Part shown: one piece after another, positions 15,905-23,841 of the stretch
Layout of the letters: each line of letters opens with the position of its first letter
Numbering within the stretch: position 1 is the first letter of the stretch
Source: Aliterella sp. RAGGC_92
GTDB lineage: Bacteria > Cyanobacteriota > Cyanobacteriia > Cyanobacteriales > Chroococcidiopsidaceae
Length of the DNA: 32,199 bases
Direction of reading: 5' to 3'
NCBI GenBank assembly: GCA_030826005.1
Contig: JAPJOW010000012.1
Location: forward strand, 1-32,199
Notes under the pieces: model-generated
The model's database searches: none
What the model was told of the DNA's origin: nothing
Seen by the model: only the letters and a program-made list of their open reading frames with translations
Program-made: the position numbers and the translations under genes

Positions 15905-16642
15905 ATGACGCTAAATCGACGCAAATTGATATTTTTACTAGGCGCAACGGGGGGAGCTTTTGCTCTAAATTCTTGGCGCTCGTCGGGGTTGATGGATATA
16001 GCTGTAGCTCAATCTGCTGTTGGGAGTAGTATTTCTCTCCCACCTTTACCTTACGACTACAATGCTTTAGAGCCACATATAGACGCTCAAACAATGCGGT
16101 TTCATCACGATAACCACCATGCAACTTATGTAAAAAACTTAAACGCTGCTTTAGAAAAATACCCAAACCTAAAATCGCAAAGTGTCGAACAGTTGCTAAC
16201 GAATCTTAAAAGCGTACCAGAGCCTATTCGTGCTGTTGTCCGCAATAATGGTGGGGGTCACGTCAACCATACGATGTTTTGGAATATTATGAAGCCCAAG
16301 GGTGGGGGAGAGCCAACGGGGGCGATTTCTGAAGCGATTAATGCAAACTTTGACGATTTTGCTACCTTTAAAAAACAGTTTAACGAAGCAGGTGCTAAAC
16401 GCTTTGGTAGCGGTTGGGTGTGGCTAGTGCGTAGCAAAGATGGCAAACTAAACATTACAACTACACCTAACCAAGATAGTCCGCTCATTGAAGGAAATTA
16501 TCCAATTATGGGCAACGACGTTTGGGAACACGCTTACTATCTCAAGTACCAGTACCGTCGCGCTGAATATTTGACAGCTTGGTGGAATGTAATTAATTGG
16601 GCGGAGGTTAATCGACGGCTTGATTTGGCGCTCAAAGCCTAA
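15905..16642 (+). CDS. sodA: Exported manganese superoxide dismutase
   Basis: This enzyme converts superoxide to hydrogen peroxide and oxygen. From the ATG at 15905 it has 245 residues. An N-terminal leader with twin arginine (LNRRKLIFLLGATGGAFAL) resembles a Tat signal or membrane anchor, so the protein probably works in the periplasm or thylakoid lumen. Metal ligands are H67 (MRFHHDNHH), H122 (NHTMFW), D205 and H209 (DVWEHAYY). Gly-rich NGGGHVNH and Q190 in PNQDSPL (Gln from the second domain) mark the Mn-type and not the Fe-type enzyme. The reading frame could extend 13 codons upstream to a TTG, but that would bury the signal behind extra residues, so the ATG is preferred. Fe-SOD specificity is the main alternative and looks unlikely. 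It converges on the hydrolase gene 47 bases away. Confidence 0.93.
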   Translation: MTLNRRKLIFLLGATGGAFALNSWRSSGLMDIAVAQSAVGSSISLPPLPYDYNALEPHIDAQTMRFHHDNHHATYVKNLNAALEKYPNLKSQSVEQLLTNLKSVPEPIRAVVRNNGGGHVNHTMFWNIMKPKGGGEPTGAISEAINANFDDFATFKKQFNEAGAKRFGSGWVWLVRSKDGKLNITTTPNQDSPLIEGNYPIMGNDVWEHAYYLKYQYRRAEYLTAWWNVINWAEVNRRLDLALKA

Positions 16643-16689
16643 ACTATAAAATAAGCAGGGACGACAACTATTATTAGGTGTTAATATTT

Positions 16690-17592
16690 CTACGCCTTTT
16701 TTGCTCCCTGCAAAAACTGCTGTACGCAGCTAAGGTAGGTTTGCGGATCTTCTAACATCGGAAAATGAGCCGTATTTGCCATCAATACAAATTCTACTTT
16801 GTCGCTTAAAGCAGCAGCTTGACGACCCATCGCTGGGGGAATAATTTGGTCGTATTCCCCAGCAACTAAAAGTGTAGGGACAGTTAGCTTTGTAAATTCA
16901 TCGGGCATAAATTTTGCCGCATTTTCGCTTACTGCTGTAATCATTGTACCGATCGCGGCGGCGTAATCTGCCATCAAAAAGTCATCCAAAAAAGCTTTGC
17001 GATCGCGCTTTGGAATTGAGCGTTTTAAAAATCGCGCCATAAACATTCGATCCACAAACGGAATTTGCGCTAACCATTTGGGGCGAAACTTGACTACATA
17101 ACCGCCAAACTTATGAAAAGCAGCAAAGGCTTTTTCGTCGTACTCAAAAACGCCACTACAAGTTAATATGGCTTTTTCTACCCGCTCTGGATACAAGTTA
17201 AGAAACAATGTCGCCACCGATGCACCCGTCGAATGGGCATTGAGATAAACCTTGTTTAGCTCTAATCCATCTAACAAAGCTGCTAAATCTCTCGCATACT
17301 CGTCAAGCTCGTAGGTTAATTCCTCTATAGTTTCTGCGGAGGACGCTTTTGAGTCTGCCATTGCCTCTGTAGCTGCAAGCATTGGCGATCGCCCGTTCGA
17401 TCGCCCAAAGCCCCGCATATCGTACAGCAGGCAGTCAAAATCTTTAACTAGAGCTTGAGCGGTACTTTGCCAATAACGAGCCGAGCCTGCCCAACCGTGA
17501 ATAAATACTATTACTGGCTTGACTTGGGAGTTGTCTTGTGCTTTGACCCACTCATAATAATGGTCAACGCCACGAACGCAAATGTAAGGCAT
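16690..17592 (-). CDS. Alpha/beta hydrolase
   Basis: A 300-residue cytoplasmic alpha/beta-hydrolase fold protein. It shows the oxyanion-hole HGWAGSARYW (about 32-41), the DMRGFGRSNG strand-turn, the nucleophile elbow NAHSTGAS with S121 (Ala replaces the usual Gly of GxSxG), an acid D248 in AGEYDQIIPP, and H276 in NTAHFPMLEDP, giving a complete S-D-H triad. The substrate cannot be read; esterase, lipase or lactonase are all open. Its start is 3 bases past the clpX stop, so it is very probably the last gene of the tig-clpP-clpX transcript. The AHSTG elbow is a mild departure from the family but does not remove a catalytic residue. Confidence 0.88.
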   Translation of the reverse strand: MPYICVRGVDHYYEWVKAQDNSQVKPVIVFIHGWAGSARYWQSTAQALVKDFDCLLYDMRGFGRSNGRSPMLAATEAMADSKASSAETIEELTYELDEYARDLAALLDGLELNKVYLNAHSTGASVATLFLNLYPERVEKAILTCSGVFEYDEKAFAAFHKFGGYVVKFRPKWLAQIPFVDRMFMARFLKRSIPKRDRKAFLDDFLMADYAAAIGTMITAVSENAAKFMPDEFTKLTVPTLLVAGEYDQIIPPAMGRQAAALSDKVEFVLMANTAHFPMLEDPQTYLSCVQQFLQGAKKA

Positions 17593-17595
17593 GAT

Positions 17596-18936
17596 TTAAG
17601 CAGATTCCGGCTTTGGTAACGAGGAGGGATGTACTAACAATTCTGCTGTAGAACGTTTTTCCACCATCTCTCGCGTAATTGTACAGCAAGTCACATCTTT
17701 TCTAGAGGGCAATTCGTACATCACTTCTAACATTAATTCTTCGACAATTGCCCGTAATGCTCGCGCACCAGTTTTTCTCCGGTAGGCTTCAATGGCGATC
17801 GCTCTTAAAGCATCAGGCTTAAATTCTAGTTGTACGTTGTCCATGTTTAGCAGCTTTTGGTACTGCTTAACTAACGCACTGCGCGGCTGAGTCAAGATTG
17901 CAACTAAAGTTTCTTCATCCAACGGCTCTACTACCGCCGCTACGGGTATGCGCCCGATAAATTCGGGAATCATGCCGAACTTAACTAAATCCCCCGGTTC
18001 TAGGTGCTTTAGTACGTCCGCCGTGCGTTTTTCTTTCGACTGCCCTTCCCCTGGTTGAATAAAGCCCATTGACTTTTTACCAATGCGCTGTTCTACTACT
18101 TTATCTAAACCAACAAAAGCGCCGCCGCAGATGAATAAAATGTTGCTAGTATCAATTTGAATGCAGTCTTGATAGGGATGCTTGCGCCCGCCTTGGGGTG
18201 GTACGTTAGCGATCGTTCCTTCGAGCATCTTTAATAAAGCTTGCTGTACGCCCTCCCCGGAGACATCGCGGGTAATAGACGGATTTTCGCTTTTGCGGGC
18301 AATTTTATCGATTTCATCAATATAGATAATTCCCCGTTGCGCTTCTTCTACATCTAAATCCGCTACTTGAAGCAAGCGCAGCAAAATATTTTCTACATCT
18401 TCACCTACATATCCTGCTTCCGTTAAGGTGGTAGCATCGGCAACGGCAAAAGGTACGTCTAATATTTTTGCTAAAGTTTGAGCCAAAAGAGTTTTACCGC
18501 AACCTGTCGGGCCAATTAACAAGATATTGGATTTTTGTAGTTCTACCGTATCTTCCCCAGCTTTACCGTTTTTATTTTGCAGCAAGCTAAGGCGCTTATA
18601 GTGGTTGTAAACTGCCACTGATAGAACTTTTTTCGCCTCGTCTTGACCGATCACGTGGTCGTCCAAGTGATTTTTAATCTCGCGCGGCTTGGGTATTTGA
18701 CTAAAAGACAAATTTGCCGAACGCGGGCGGCGCTTTTGGGGTGGTTCGGGACGGGGTGCTTGGGGAGCGGCGGCGCTACTTGTATTGTGTTCGATTAATT
18801 CTTCGTCCAGAATTTCATTGCACAAGTCAACGCATTCATCGCAAATGTAGACTCCCGGCCCGGCAATCAACTTGCGTACCTGTTCTTGAGACTTGCCGCA
18901 AAATGAACATTTAAGATGGGAGTCATACTTTACCAT
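17596..18936 (-). CDS. clpX: ClpX, ATPase subunit of the ClpXP protease
   Basis: ClpX is an AAA+ unfoldase that selects tagged proteins (including ssrA-tagged ones) and threads them into ClpP. The 446-residue length is normal with a slightly long linker. The N-terminal zinc-binding domain has C10, C13, C32 and C35 (CSFC ... CDEC). A Pro/Arg-rich linker (about 52-80) leads to the AAA+ module with Walker A GPTGCGKT (about 137-144), Walker B IIYIDEID, the pore segment GYVGEDVE, and the RIGKKSMGF stretch that carries the ClpP-docking IGF-like loop as MGF. It is 12 bases downstream of clpP and is followed after 3 bases by a hydrolase gene. The start is ATG. Confidence 0.97.
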   Translation of the reverse strand: MVKYDSHLKCSFCGKSQEQVRKLIAGPGVYICDECVDLCNEILDEELIEHNTSSAAAPQAPRPEPPQKRRPRSANLSFSQIPKPREIKNHLDDHVIGQDEAKKVLSVAVYNHYKRLSLLQNKNGKAGEDTVELQKSNILLIGPTGCGKTLLAQTLAKILDVPFAVADATTLTEAGYVGEDVENILLRLLQVADLDVEEAQRGIIYIDEIDKIARKSENPSITRDVSGEGVQQALLKMLEGTIANVPPQGGRKHPYQDCIQIDTSNILFICGGAFVGLDKVVEQRIGKKSMGFIQPGEGQSKEKRTADVLKHLEPGDLVKFGMIPEFIGRIPVAAVVEPLDEETLVAILTQPRSALVKQYQKLLNMDNVQLEFKPDALRAIAIEAYRRKTGARALRAIVEELMLEVMYELPSRKDVTCCTITREMVEKRSTAELLVHPSSLPKPESA

Positions 18937-18948
18937 AAAAGCCTCTAA

Positions 18949-19623
18949 TTAGTTAACTGGAGTAACTGTAGCGCCTGCTTGGGGGATATTCTGTCGCGAA
19001 ATCACGCTGTCGATTAAGCCGTAATTTTTTGCTTCTTCGGCGGACATAAAAAAGTCTCGCTCGGTATCAGCTTCAATTCTTTCTAGGGGCTTACCTGTGT
19101 GATGTGCCAGTAATTCATTTAATCTACTCTTGTGGTAGAGAATTTCTTTTGCTTGGATCTCGATATCAACGGCTTGACCTTGAGCGCCACCTAAGGGTTG
19201 GTGAATCATAATTCGGGCGCTAGGTAAGGACATCCGTTTGCCTTTTGCTCCCGCAGTTAGTAAGAATGCTCCCATGCTTGCAGCTAATCCAAAACAAATA
19301 GTAACAACATCTGGGCGAATTTGCTGGATTGTGTCATAAATTGCCATGCCCGCAGTTACCGAGCCGCCTGGGGAGTTGATATATAACTGAATATCTTTTT
19401 CTGGATCTTCCGCATCTAGAAATAATAACTGAGCCACAATGGAGTCAGCGATCGCATCATCTACCTGCGTCCCCAAAAATACAATCCGCTCTCTTAAAAG
19501 CCGAGAGTAAATATCAAAAGCCCTCTCCCCCATGCCCGACTGTTCTACAACGGTTGGCACGATGTTGTTAATCTCTAGAGAATTCACGCTGCTAATGGGA
19601 TGTACAGATTTTGATACAAGCAT
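18949..19623 (-). CDS. clpP: ATP-dependent Clp protease proteolytic subunit
   Basis: A serine protease that forms the double-ring chamber of ClpXP. At 224 residues it includes an N-terminal propeptide-like extension of about 28 residues before VVEQSGMGERAFDIYSRLL. The catalytic triad is S116 in FGLAASMGAF, H141 in MIHQPLGG and D190 in TERDFFMS; their spacing matches E. coli ClpP (97/122/171). The intact triad separates it from the catalytically dead ClpR paralogues of cyanobacteria. Its place just upstream of clpX marks it as the ClpX partner among the several cyanobacterial ClpP proteins. It lies about 150 bases downstream of tig. Confidence 0.96.
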   Translation of the reverse strand: MLVSKSVHPISSVNSLEINNIVPTVVEQSGMGERAFDIYSRLLRERIVFLGTQVDDAIADSIVAQLLFLDAEDPEKDIQLYINSPGGSVTAGMAIYDTIQQIRPDVVTICFGLAASMGAFLLTAGAKGKRMSLPSARIMIHQPLGGAQGQAVDIEIQAKEILYHKSRLNELLAHHTGKPLERIEADTERDFFMSAEEAKNYGLIDSVISRQNIPQAGATVTPVN

Positions 19624-19744
19624 AAATCACAAAGTTAAAAAGTGGTATTGACTCGATGCAGCTAGGACAATAAGTTTTAACTCTAATTAACCTATCTGTA
19701 ACCTATTATGACTTATCTGTTTGGCTCTGGTTATTTTACAAAGG

Positions 19745-19774
19745 TAGAAATCGCCCTACCTAGAGCGACTTCTA
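19745..19774 (-). terminator. Hairpin just after tig, possible attenuator
   Basis: On the minus strand TAGAAGTCGC pairs with GCGATTTCTA (ten pairs, one G-U) around a 10-base loop, two bases past the tig stop. Only a short CCTTTG follows, not a strong U-tract. It could be a partial terminator or an RNA-processing hairpin that sets tig against clpP-clpX output. Confidence 0.4.
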
Positions 19775-19776
19775 TT

Positions 19777-21165
19777 TTATTCGGCGTTTGTTAGTTCTGG
19801 ATCTTCTGTAGCTTCCTCTACTTCTTCTGCTTCGATTTGATTTAGAGTTCCTTCCGCCACAAGTTCAATAGTGGCATTTGCTTGCAGCCAATCGAGAATT
19901 TTTTCACTTAGCAATTCATCGGCGATGACTTCGCGCAATCTATCTCGATCTACGTCTTTATCAGCGTACTGCGCCAGCACTTCATTAAACCGCGCTTCAA
20001 TCGCTTCATTATCTACTTCGATAGATTCGCGTTTTGCCACTTCTTGCAGCGCCAAAGTGCGTTTGATGCTGTCTATGGCTTCGGGGCGCGATCGCTCTCT
20101 TAGCTGCGGTATAGTGTCTTGAGTAAATAGCCTTTTGACATCAATTCCTTGTCGGCTCAACTGCATGGCAGTTTGAGTCAGCATTGAATCTACTTCTTGG
20201 TTAATTAATGTTTCGGGCAGATCGACTTCAATATTTTTGATTAATTCTTTTGTTAAAGCCTGCTGCGTGTTTGCTTTGGTTTTGTTTTCCGCTTCTTCGG
20301 TGAATCTTTTTTCTAGCGATGCTCTTAATTCTTCAAGAGTTTCAAATTCGCTGACTTCTTGAGCAAAATCATCGTTAACTTCTGGCAGTTCCTTTTCTTT
20401 TAATTCCTTCAAAGTTACTGTAAATAAGGCTTTGCGGTCTGCAAGTTCTGCTTGGGGGTACTCGGAGGGGAATTTTGCCTCAATTTCTTTAGTTTCGCCG
20501 ATGTTCATGCCGACGATGCCATCAATAAAACCCTCAATAAATCTTCCTTCTTGGAGTTCTACTTGAAAATCCGTCGCTTCACCCCCAGGGATTTCTTCTA
20601 CTTCCGCTTCCTCGTCGTCGTTAACTAAAATACCTTTAAAGTCTACTACGGCTACATCGCCCATTTGAGCGGCGCGTCCTTCTACAGGAATCGAGGTTGC
20701 CATTTCTTGACGATTTTCTTCGATAACTTTTTCGACGCTGGCGGGATCGTATTTAACTTCTTCTGCTTGCACTTGTAAGCCCGTATATTGAGTTAAATTT
20801 ACCTCTGGCTGTACGTCTACCGCCGCCTTAAAAGTCAAAGGGTTGCCAGGTTCGTACTGACCGATTAATTCTTCAAAAGATGTCCGCAATTGCGGTTGTC
20901 CAATGGCTTTGACGGCTTCTTGTTTGAGTGCTTCAGTTACGCCGCTTTCAATTAAGTCTTCTAAGGCTGCGGCTTTAATTCTGACAGTGCCTAGGCGTTG
21001 AATCAATACTTGGCGGGGAACTTTGCCTTTACGAAACCCAGGAATATTAGCAGAACGAGCGAAGTTTTGAATTACTTGCTCGTAAGCCTGTTTGGACTTT
21101 TCGGGGGGGATTTCTATTTCCAAACCTACTTGGCTTGCGGGGAGTTTTTCCTGGGTGACTTTCAT
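19777..21165 (-). CDS. tig: Trigger factor (ribosome-associated chaperone)
   Basis: This protein binds at the ribosome exit tunnel and shields nascent chains; it has peptidyl-prolyl isomerase activity. From the ATG at 21165 it has 462 residues. The N-terminal ribosome-binding domain has the signature PGFRKGKVPRQVLIQRLG (about 44-61). The FKBP-type PPIase domain (about 155-255) contains GDVAVVDFKG and GRFIEGFIDGIVGMNIGE. The long helical C-terminal domain ends in an acidic tail. The frame can extend seven codons to a TTG, but MKVTQEKLPASQVGLEIEI is the usual cyanobacterial start. It heads the tig-clpP-clpX-hydrolase group. Confidence 0.96.
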   Translation of the reverse strand: MKVTQEKLPASQVGLEIEIPPEKSKQAYEQVIQNFARSANIPGFRKGKVPRQVLIQRLGTVRIKAAALEDLIESGVTEALKQEAVKAIGQPQLRTSFEELIGQYEPGNPLTFKAAVDVQPEVNLTQYTGLQVQAEEVKYDPASVEKVIEENRQEMATSIPVEGRAAQMGDVAVVDFKGILVNDDEEAEVEEIPGGEATDFQVELQEGRFIEGFIDGIVGMNIGETKEIEAKFPSEYPQAELADRKALFTVTLKELKEKELPEVNDDFAQEVSEFETLEELRASLEKRFTEEAENKTKANTQQALTKELIKNIEVDLPETLINQEVDSMLTQTAMQLSRQGIDVKRLFTQDTIPQLRERSRPEAIDSIKRTLALQEVAKRESIEVDNEAIEARFNEVLAQYADKDVDRDRLREVIADELLSEKILDWLQANATIELVAEGTLNQIEAEEVEEATEDPELTNAE

Positions 21166-21688
21166 GTTTAGAGTTTTGTCTGACAATTTGACTAAATGGA
21201 ACTAGATTACTTAGGCTGGCACGAAGTTGTTGACTGCAAAAGCTATGTTTTGCTCGGCAACTATATTTTTATTTGCCTCTCTCATCCCTCAATGGGCTTT
21301 CAGCCCTTATAATCTCTGGTAGGGCAGTTTCTCAATGACACCGCAATATCCTAACCAGTGCAGATTAAGTTTTTTGTGGCGTTTCGAGCAGTTCTTAGTT
21401 TAGCGATAATTTGACACGATCTGCTATTACGATCTACCACTTTTGCTTTATGGTACATTTATCCAAGACTTGCTCGACTTAAGTTCTACCTCGGTTGACC
21501 ATTTGCTGATAAGCTAGTAGCCAAGGCAGATTTGAGTTAGTTGAATAATTTCATCAACTTGTTATAACTTACTAAAAGTTTAATTTTTTCATTAAAATAA
21601 CTGACTATTAAATTTAATTAATTATCTAGACAAGCTATTTATTTAAAAAACGGAATTTAATCAAAATATTTACGAGGAGCATAGCGCA
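21166..21688. other. Divergent intergenic region between tig and asd
   Basis: This 523-base spacer is AT-rich towards asd. It must carry promoters for both directions. The only clear structure is a 5-bp hairpin GGGCT-TTC-AGCCC at 21294-21306, followed by TATAAT at 21308-21313 with no acceptable -35 box. No tRNA or conserved small gene was seen. Confidence 0.5.
21674..21680 (+). promoter_or_regulatory. Ribosome-binding site for asd that decides its TTG start
   Basis: GAGGAGC lies 8 bases before the TTG at 21689. It supports TTG initiation, because no ATG or GTG is available at the conserved N-terminus. Confidence 0.7.
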
Positions 21689-22738
21689 TTGACAAATTCA
21701 TCCTATCGCGTGGCAATTTTAGGAGCGACTGGGGCTGTAGGTACGGAGCTATTAGAATTACTCGAAAGCCGTAATTTTCCAGTGGCGGAACTCAAGTTAC
21801 TGGCTTCTCCTCGCAGTGCGGGGAAAACTATGAGCTTTAAAGGGGAAGACTTAGTAATTGAGATTGCAGGCGATCGCTCTTTTGATAATATCGATCTCGT
21901 ACTCGCTTCGGCGGGTGGCTCTATCTCCAAAGCTCTAGCACCAGTTGCCGTAAAAGCGGGAGCAGTTGTCATAGATAACTCTAGTGCTTTTCGTGCCGAC
22001 GCTCAAGTTCCCTTAGTAGTACCAGAAGTCAACCCGGAAGCACTTGTCAACCATCAAGGCATAATTGCTAACCCCAACTGCACCACAATTTTGATGGCAG
22101 TAGCAGTATATCCCCTGTATAAAGCTAGGAAAATTAAGCGCATTGTTGCTGCCACCTACCAGTCTGCCAGTGGTGCGGGCGCGATGGCAATGGAAGAAGT
22201 TTTAAACCAAACTCAAGAAATTTTCCAAGGAAAAACCCCCACTCCAGAAATTTTCCCTTATCCCTTGGCATTTAATTTATTTCCTCACAATTCGCCGATG
22301 ACTGCCAACGGTTATTGCGAAGAAGAAATGAAAATGGTCAACGAAACTCGAAAAATCTTTAACGCCCCACAACTTAAAATTACCGCCACCTGCATTCGCG
22401 TCCCCGTACTGAGAGCGCATTCTGAAGCGATTAACCTAGAATTTGAGTCGCCGATAAGTGCAGTAGAAGCTAAAGCAATCTTAAGTCAGTCTCCCGGCGT
22501 AAAAGTAGTAGAAGATTGGGGTGCAAATTATTTCCCTATGCCGATAGATGCTACAGGCATTGATGACGTGCTAGTAGGACGCATCCGTGAGGATATATCT
22601 CTTGAGTGTGGTTTAGAACTATGGCTGTGTGGCGACCAAATCCGTAAAGGTGCAGCCCTAAACGCCGTGCAAATTGCAGAATTATTAGTAGAAAAAAATC
22701 TACTATCAGCCAAAAAATATCAAACAGCAAATAGCTAA
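21689..22738 (+). CDS. asd: Aspartate-semialdehyde dehydrogenase
   Basis: Asd reduces aspartyl phosphate to aspartate semialdehyde with NADPH, the branch-point step to lysine/diaminopimelate, threonine and methionine. The 349-residue length is normal. The N-terminal dinucleotide-binding motif is ILGATGAVGTELLELL. The catalytic cysteine is C131 in NPNCTTI, and the substrate-binding RVPVLRAHSEAINLEF segment (about 237-252) is present, including the active-site His. The TTG start is supported by the GAGGAG site and by the fit of MTNSSYRVAILGATG to family N-termini. It is the first gene of asd-dapA-rnj, with dapA starting 25 bases after its stop. Confidence 0.96.
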   Translation: MTNSSYRVAILGATGAVGTELLELLESRNFPVAELKLLASPRSAGKTMSFKGEDLVIEIAGDRSFDNIDLVLASAGGSISKALAPVAVKAGAVVIDNSSAFRADAQVPLVVPEVNPEALVNHQGIIANPNCTTILMAVAVYPLYKARKIKRIVAATYQSASGAGAMAMEEVLNQTQEIFQGKTPTPEIFPYPLAFNLFPHNSPMTANGYCEEEMKMVNETRKIFNAPQLKITATCIRVPVLRAHSEAINLEFESPISAVEAKAILSQSPGVKVVEDWGANYFPMPIDATGIDDVLVGRIREDISLECGLELWLCGDQIRKGAALNAVQIAELLVEKNLLSAKKYQTANS

Positions 22739-22763
22739 AGGCTACGGTGAGGAGTACAAACGG

Positions 22764-23669
22764 GTGGTAGATTTTGGAAAAGTTGTTACAGCAATGGTTA
22801 CGCCATTCAAAGCCGATGGCAGTGTAAATTATGCGGTAGCCGAACAACTAGCCGCGCATTTAGCCGCAAATGGCAGCGATACAATTGTCGTGTGCGGGAC
22901 GACGGGAGAATCGCCCACTTTAACTTGGGATGAAGAATATCAGTTATTTCAAACCGTGTTGCAGGCGGTAGCGGGAAAAGCCCTAGTAATGGCAGGTACG
23001 GGGTCAAATTCGACCACCGAAGCTGTCGCAGCGACCCAAAAAGCATATAGAATAGGAGTACATGGATCTTTACAAGTTGTTCCTTACTATAACAAGCCAC
23101 CCCAAGTTGGACTATATCATCATTTCCGGGCGATCGCTGCTGCTTGCCCCGACCTACCTATAGTGTTGTACAACGTCCCCAGTCGTACAAGCCAAAATCT
23201 CCTTCCTGAGACGGTATCTCGTTTAGCCGAAATTGATAACATTGTAGGTATCAAAGAAGCAACGGGCAATTTGGATCAAGCAAGTGAAATTAGCCGATTA
23301 ACACCCAAAGACTTTCAGATTTACTCCGGCGATGACTCCCTAACTTTACCGATGTTAGCAGTGGGTGCTAAAGGAGTAATCAGCGTTGCAAGTCATATCG
23401 TAGGCGGACAATTGCAGCAAATGATTAGAGCTTTTGAGACAGGCAATGTTGGAATTGCGACAAGCATTCATCTACAATTATTCCCCTTATTTAAGGCTTT
23501 GTTTATTACTACTAATCCAATTGCCGTAAAAATGGCACTTAAATTGAAAGGTTGGGATGTGGGTTCGACTCGTCTGCCATTGCAATGCGAAGAAGAAGAC
23601 AAGGTAAGCAATACCTTAGAAAAAGTTTTGCAAGATATTGATACCAAAATGAAAGATTTGGATTATTAA
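22764..23669 (+). CDS. dapA: 4-hydroxy-tetrahydrodipicolinate synthase
   Basis: DapA condenses pyruvate with aspartate semialdehyde, the product of the adjacent asd gene, and commits it to diaminopimelate and lysine, hence to peptidoglycan. The 301-residue TIM-barrel protein shows the GTTGESPTL motif (T46/T47), the Y136 site in LYNVPSR with R141, and the Schiff-base lysine K164 in VGIKEATGN. The start is GTG at 22764 with a GGTGAGGAG ribosome-binding site about 11 bases upstream. It lies 25 bases after asd and 172 bases before rnj. Confidence 0.96.
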   Translation: MVDFGKVVTAMVTPFKADGSVNYAVAEQLAAHLAANGSDTIVVCGTTGESPTLTWDEEYQLFQTVLQAVAGKALVMAGTGSNSTTEAVAATQKAYRIGVHGSLQVVPYYNKPPQVGLYHHFRAIAAACPDLPIVLYNVPSRTSQNLLPETVSRLAEIDNIVGIKEATGNLDQASEISRLTPKDFQIYSGDDSLTLPMLAVGAKGVISVASHIVGGQLQQMIRAFETGNVGIATSIHLQLFPLFKALFITTNPIAVKMALKLKGWDVGSTRLPLQCEEEDKVSNTLEKVLQDIDTKMKDLDY

Positions 23670-23703
23670 CTACTTTCAAAAAAGGCAAAAAGAATAAAAA
23701 TAT

Positions 23704-23725
23704 TAGGGGTTTTAATCTACCCCTA
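23704..23725 (+). other. Perfect hairpin between dapA and rnj
   Basis: TAGGGGT pairs with ACCCCTA around an 8-base loop. The run of T that an intrinsic terminator needs is missing, so it may be a partial terminator or RNase cleavage structure. It is placed 117 bases before rnj, and RNase J of other bacteria can act on its own transcripts. Confidence 0.4.
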
Positions 23726-23841
23726 GTTGCAGAACCTTTCCATAAAAAAATTTGTTAGAAGCTTAAGCCCCTACGGGAAAAATGAGAAATTCTACAGTTT
23801 TTTCTATTTAAGACAGTTAACCTATCGTTCAAAGGATTGAC

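Noticed and set aside
16653..16713. Inverted words GCAGGGA and TCCCTGC as a terminator between sodA and the hydrolase
   Set aside because: The arms are about 45 bases apart, one arm is inside the hydrolase coding region, and no T-run follows.
19871..20122. A Ser-rich 83-residue frame opposite tig
   Set aside because: It is antisense to a conserved part of trigger factor, and its Ser/Arg bias is a by-product of the coding strand.
21294..21313. Promoter formed by the GGGCT hairpin and TATAAT upstream of asd
   Set aside because: No -35-like hexamer lies at the right spacing, and the site is almost 400 bases from asd.
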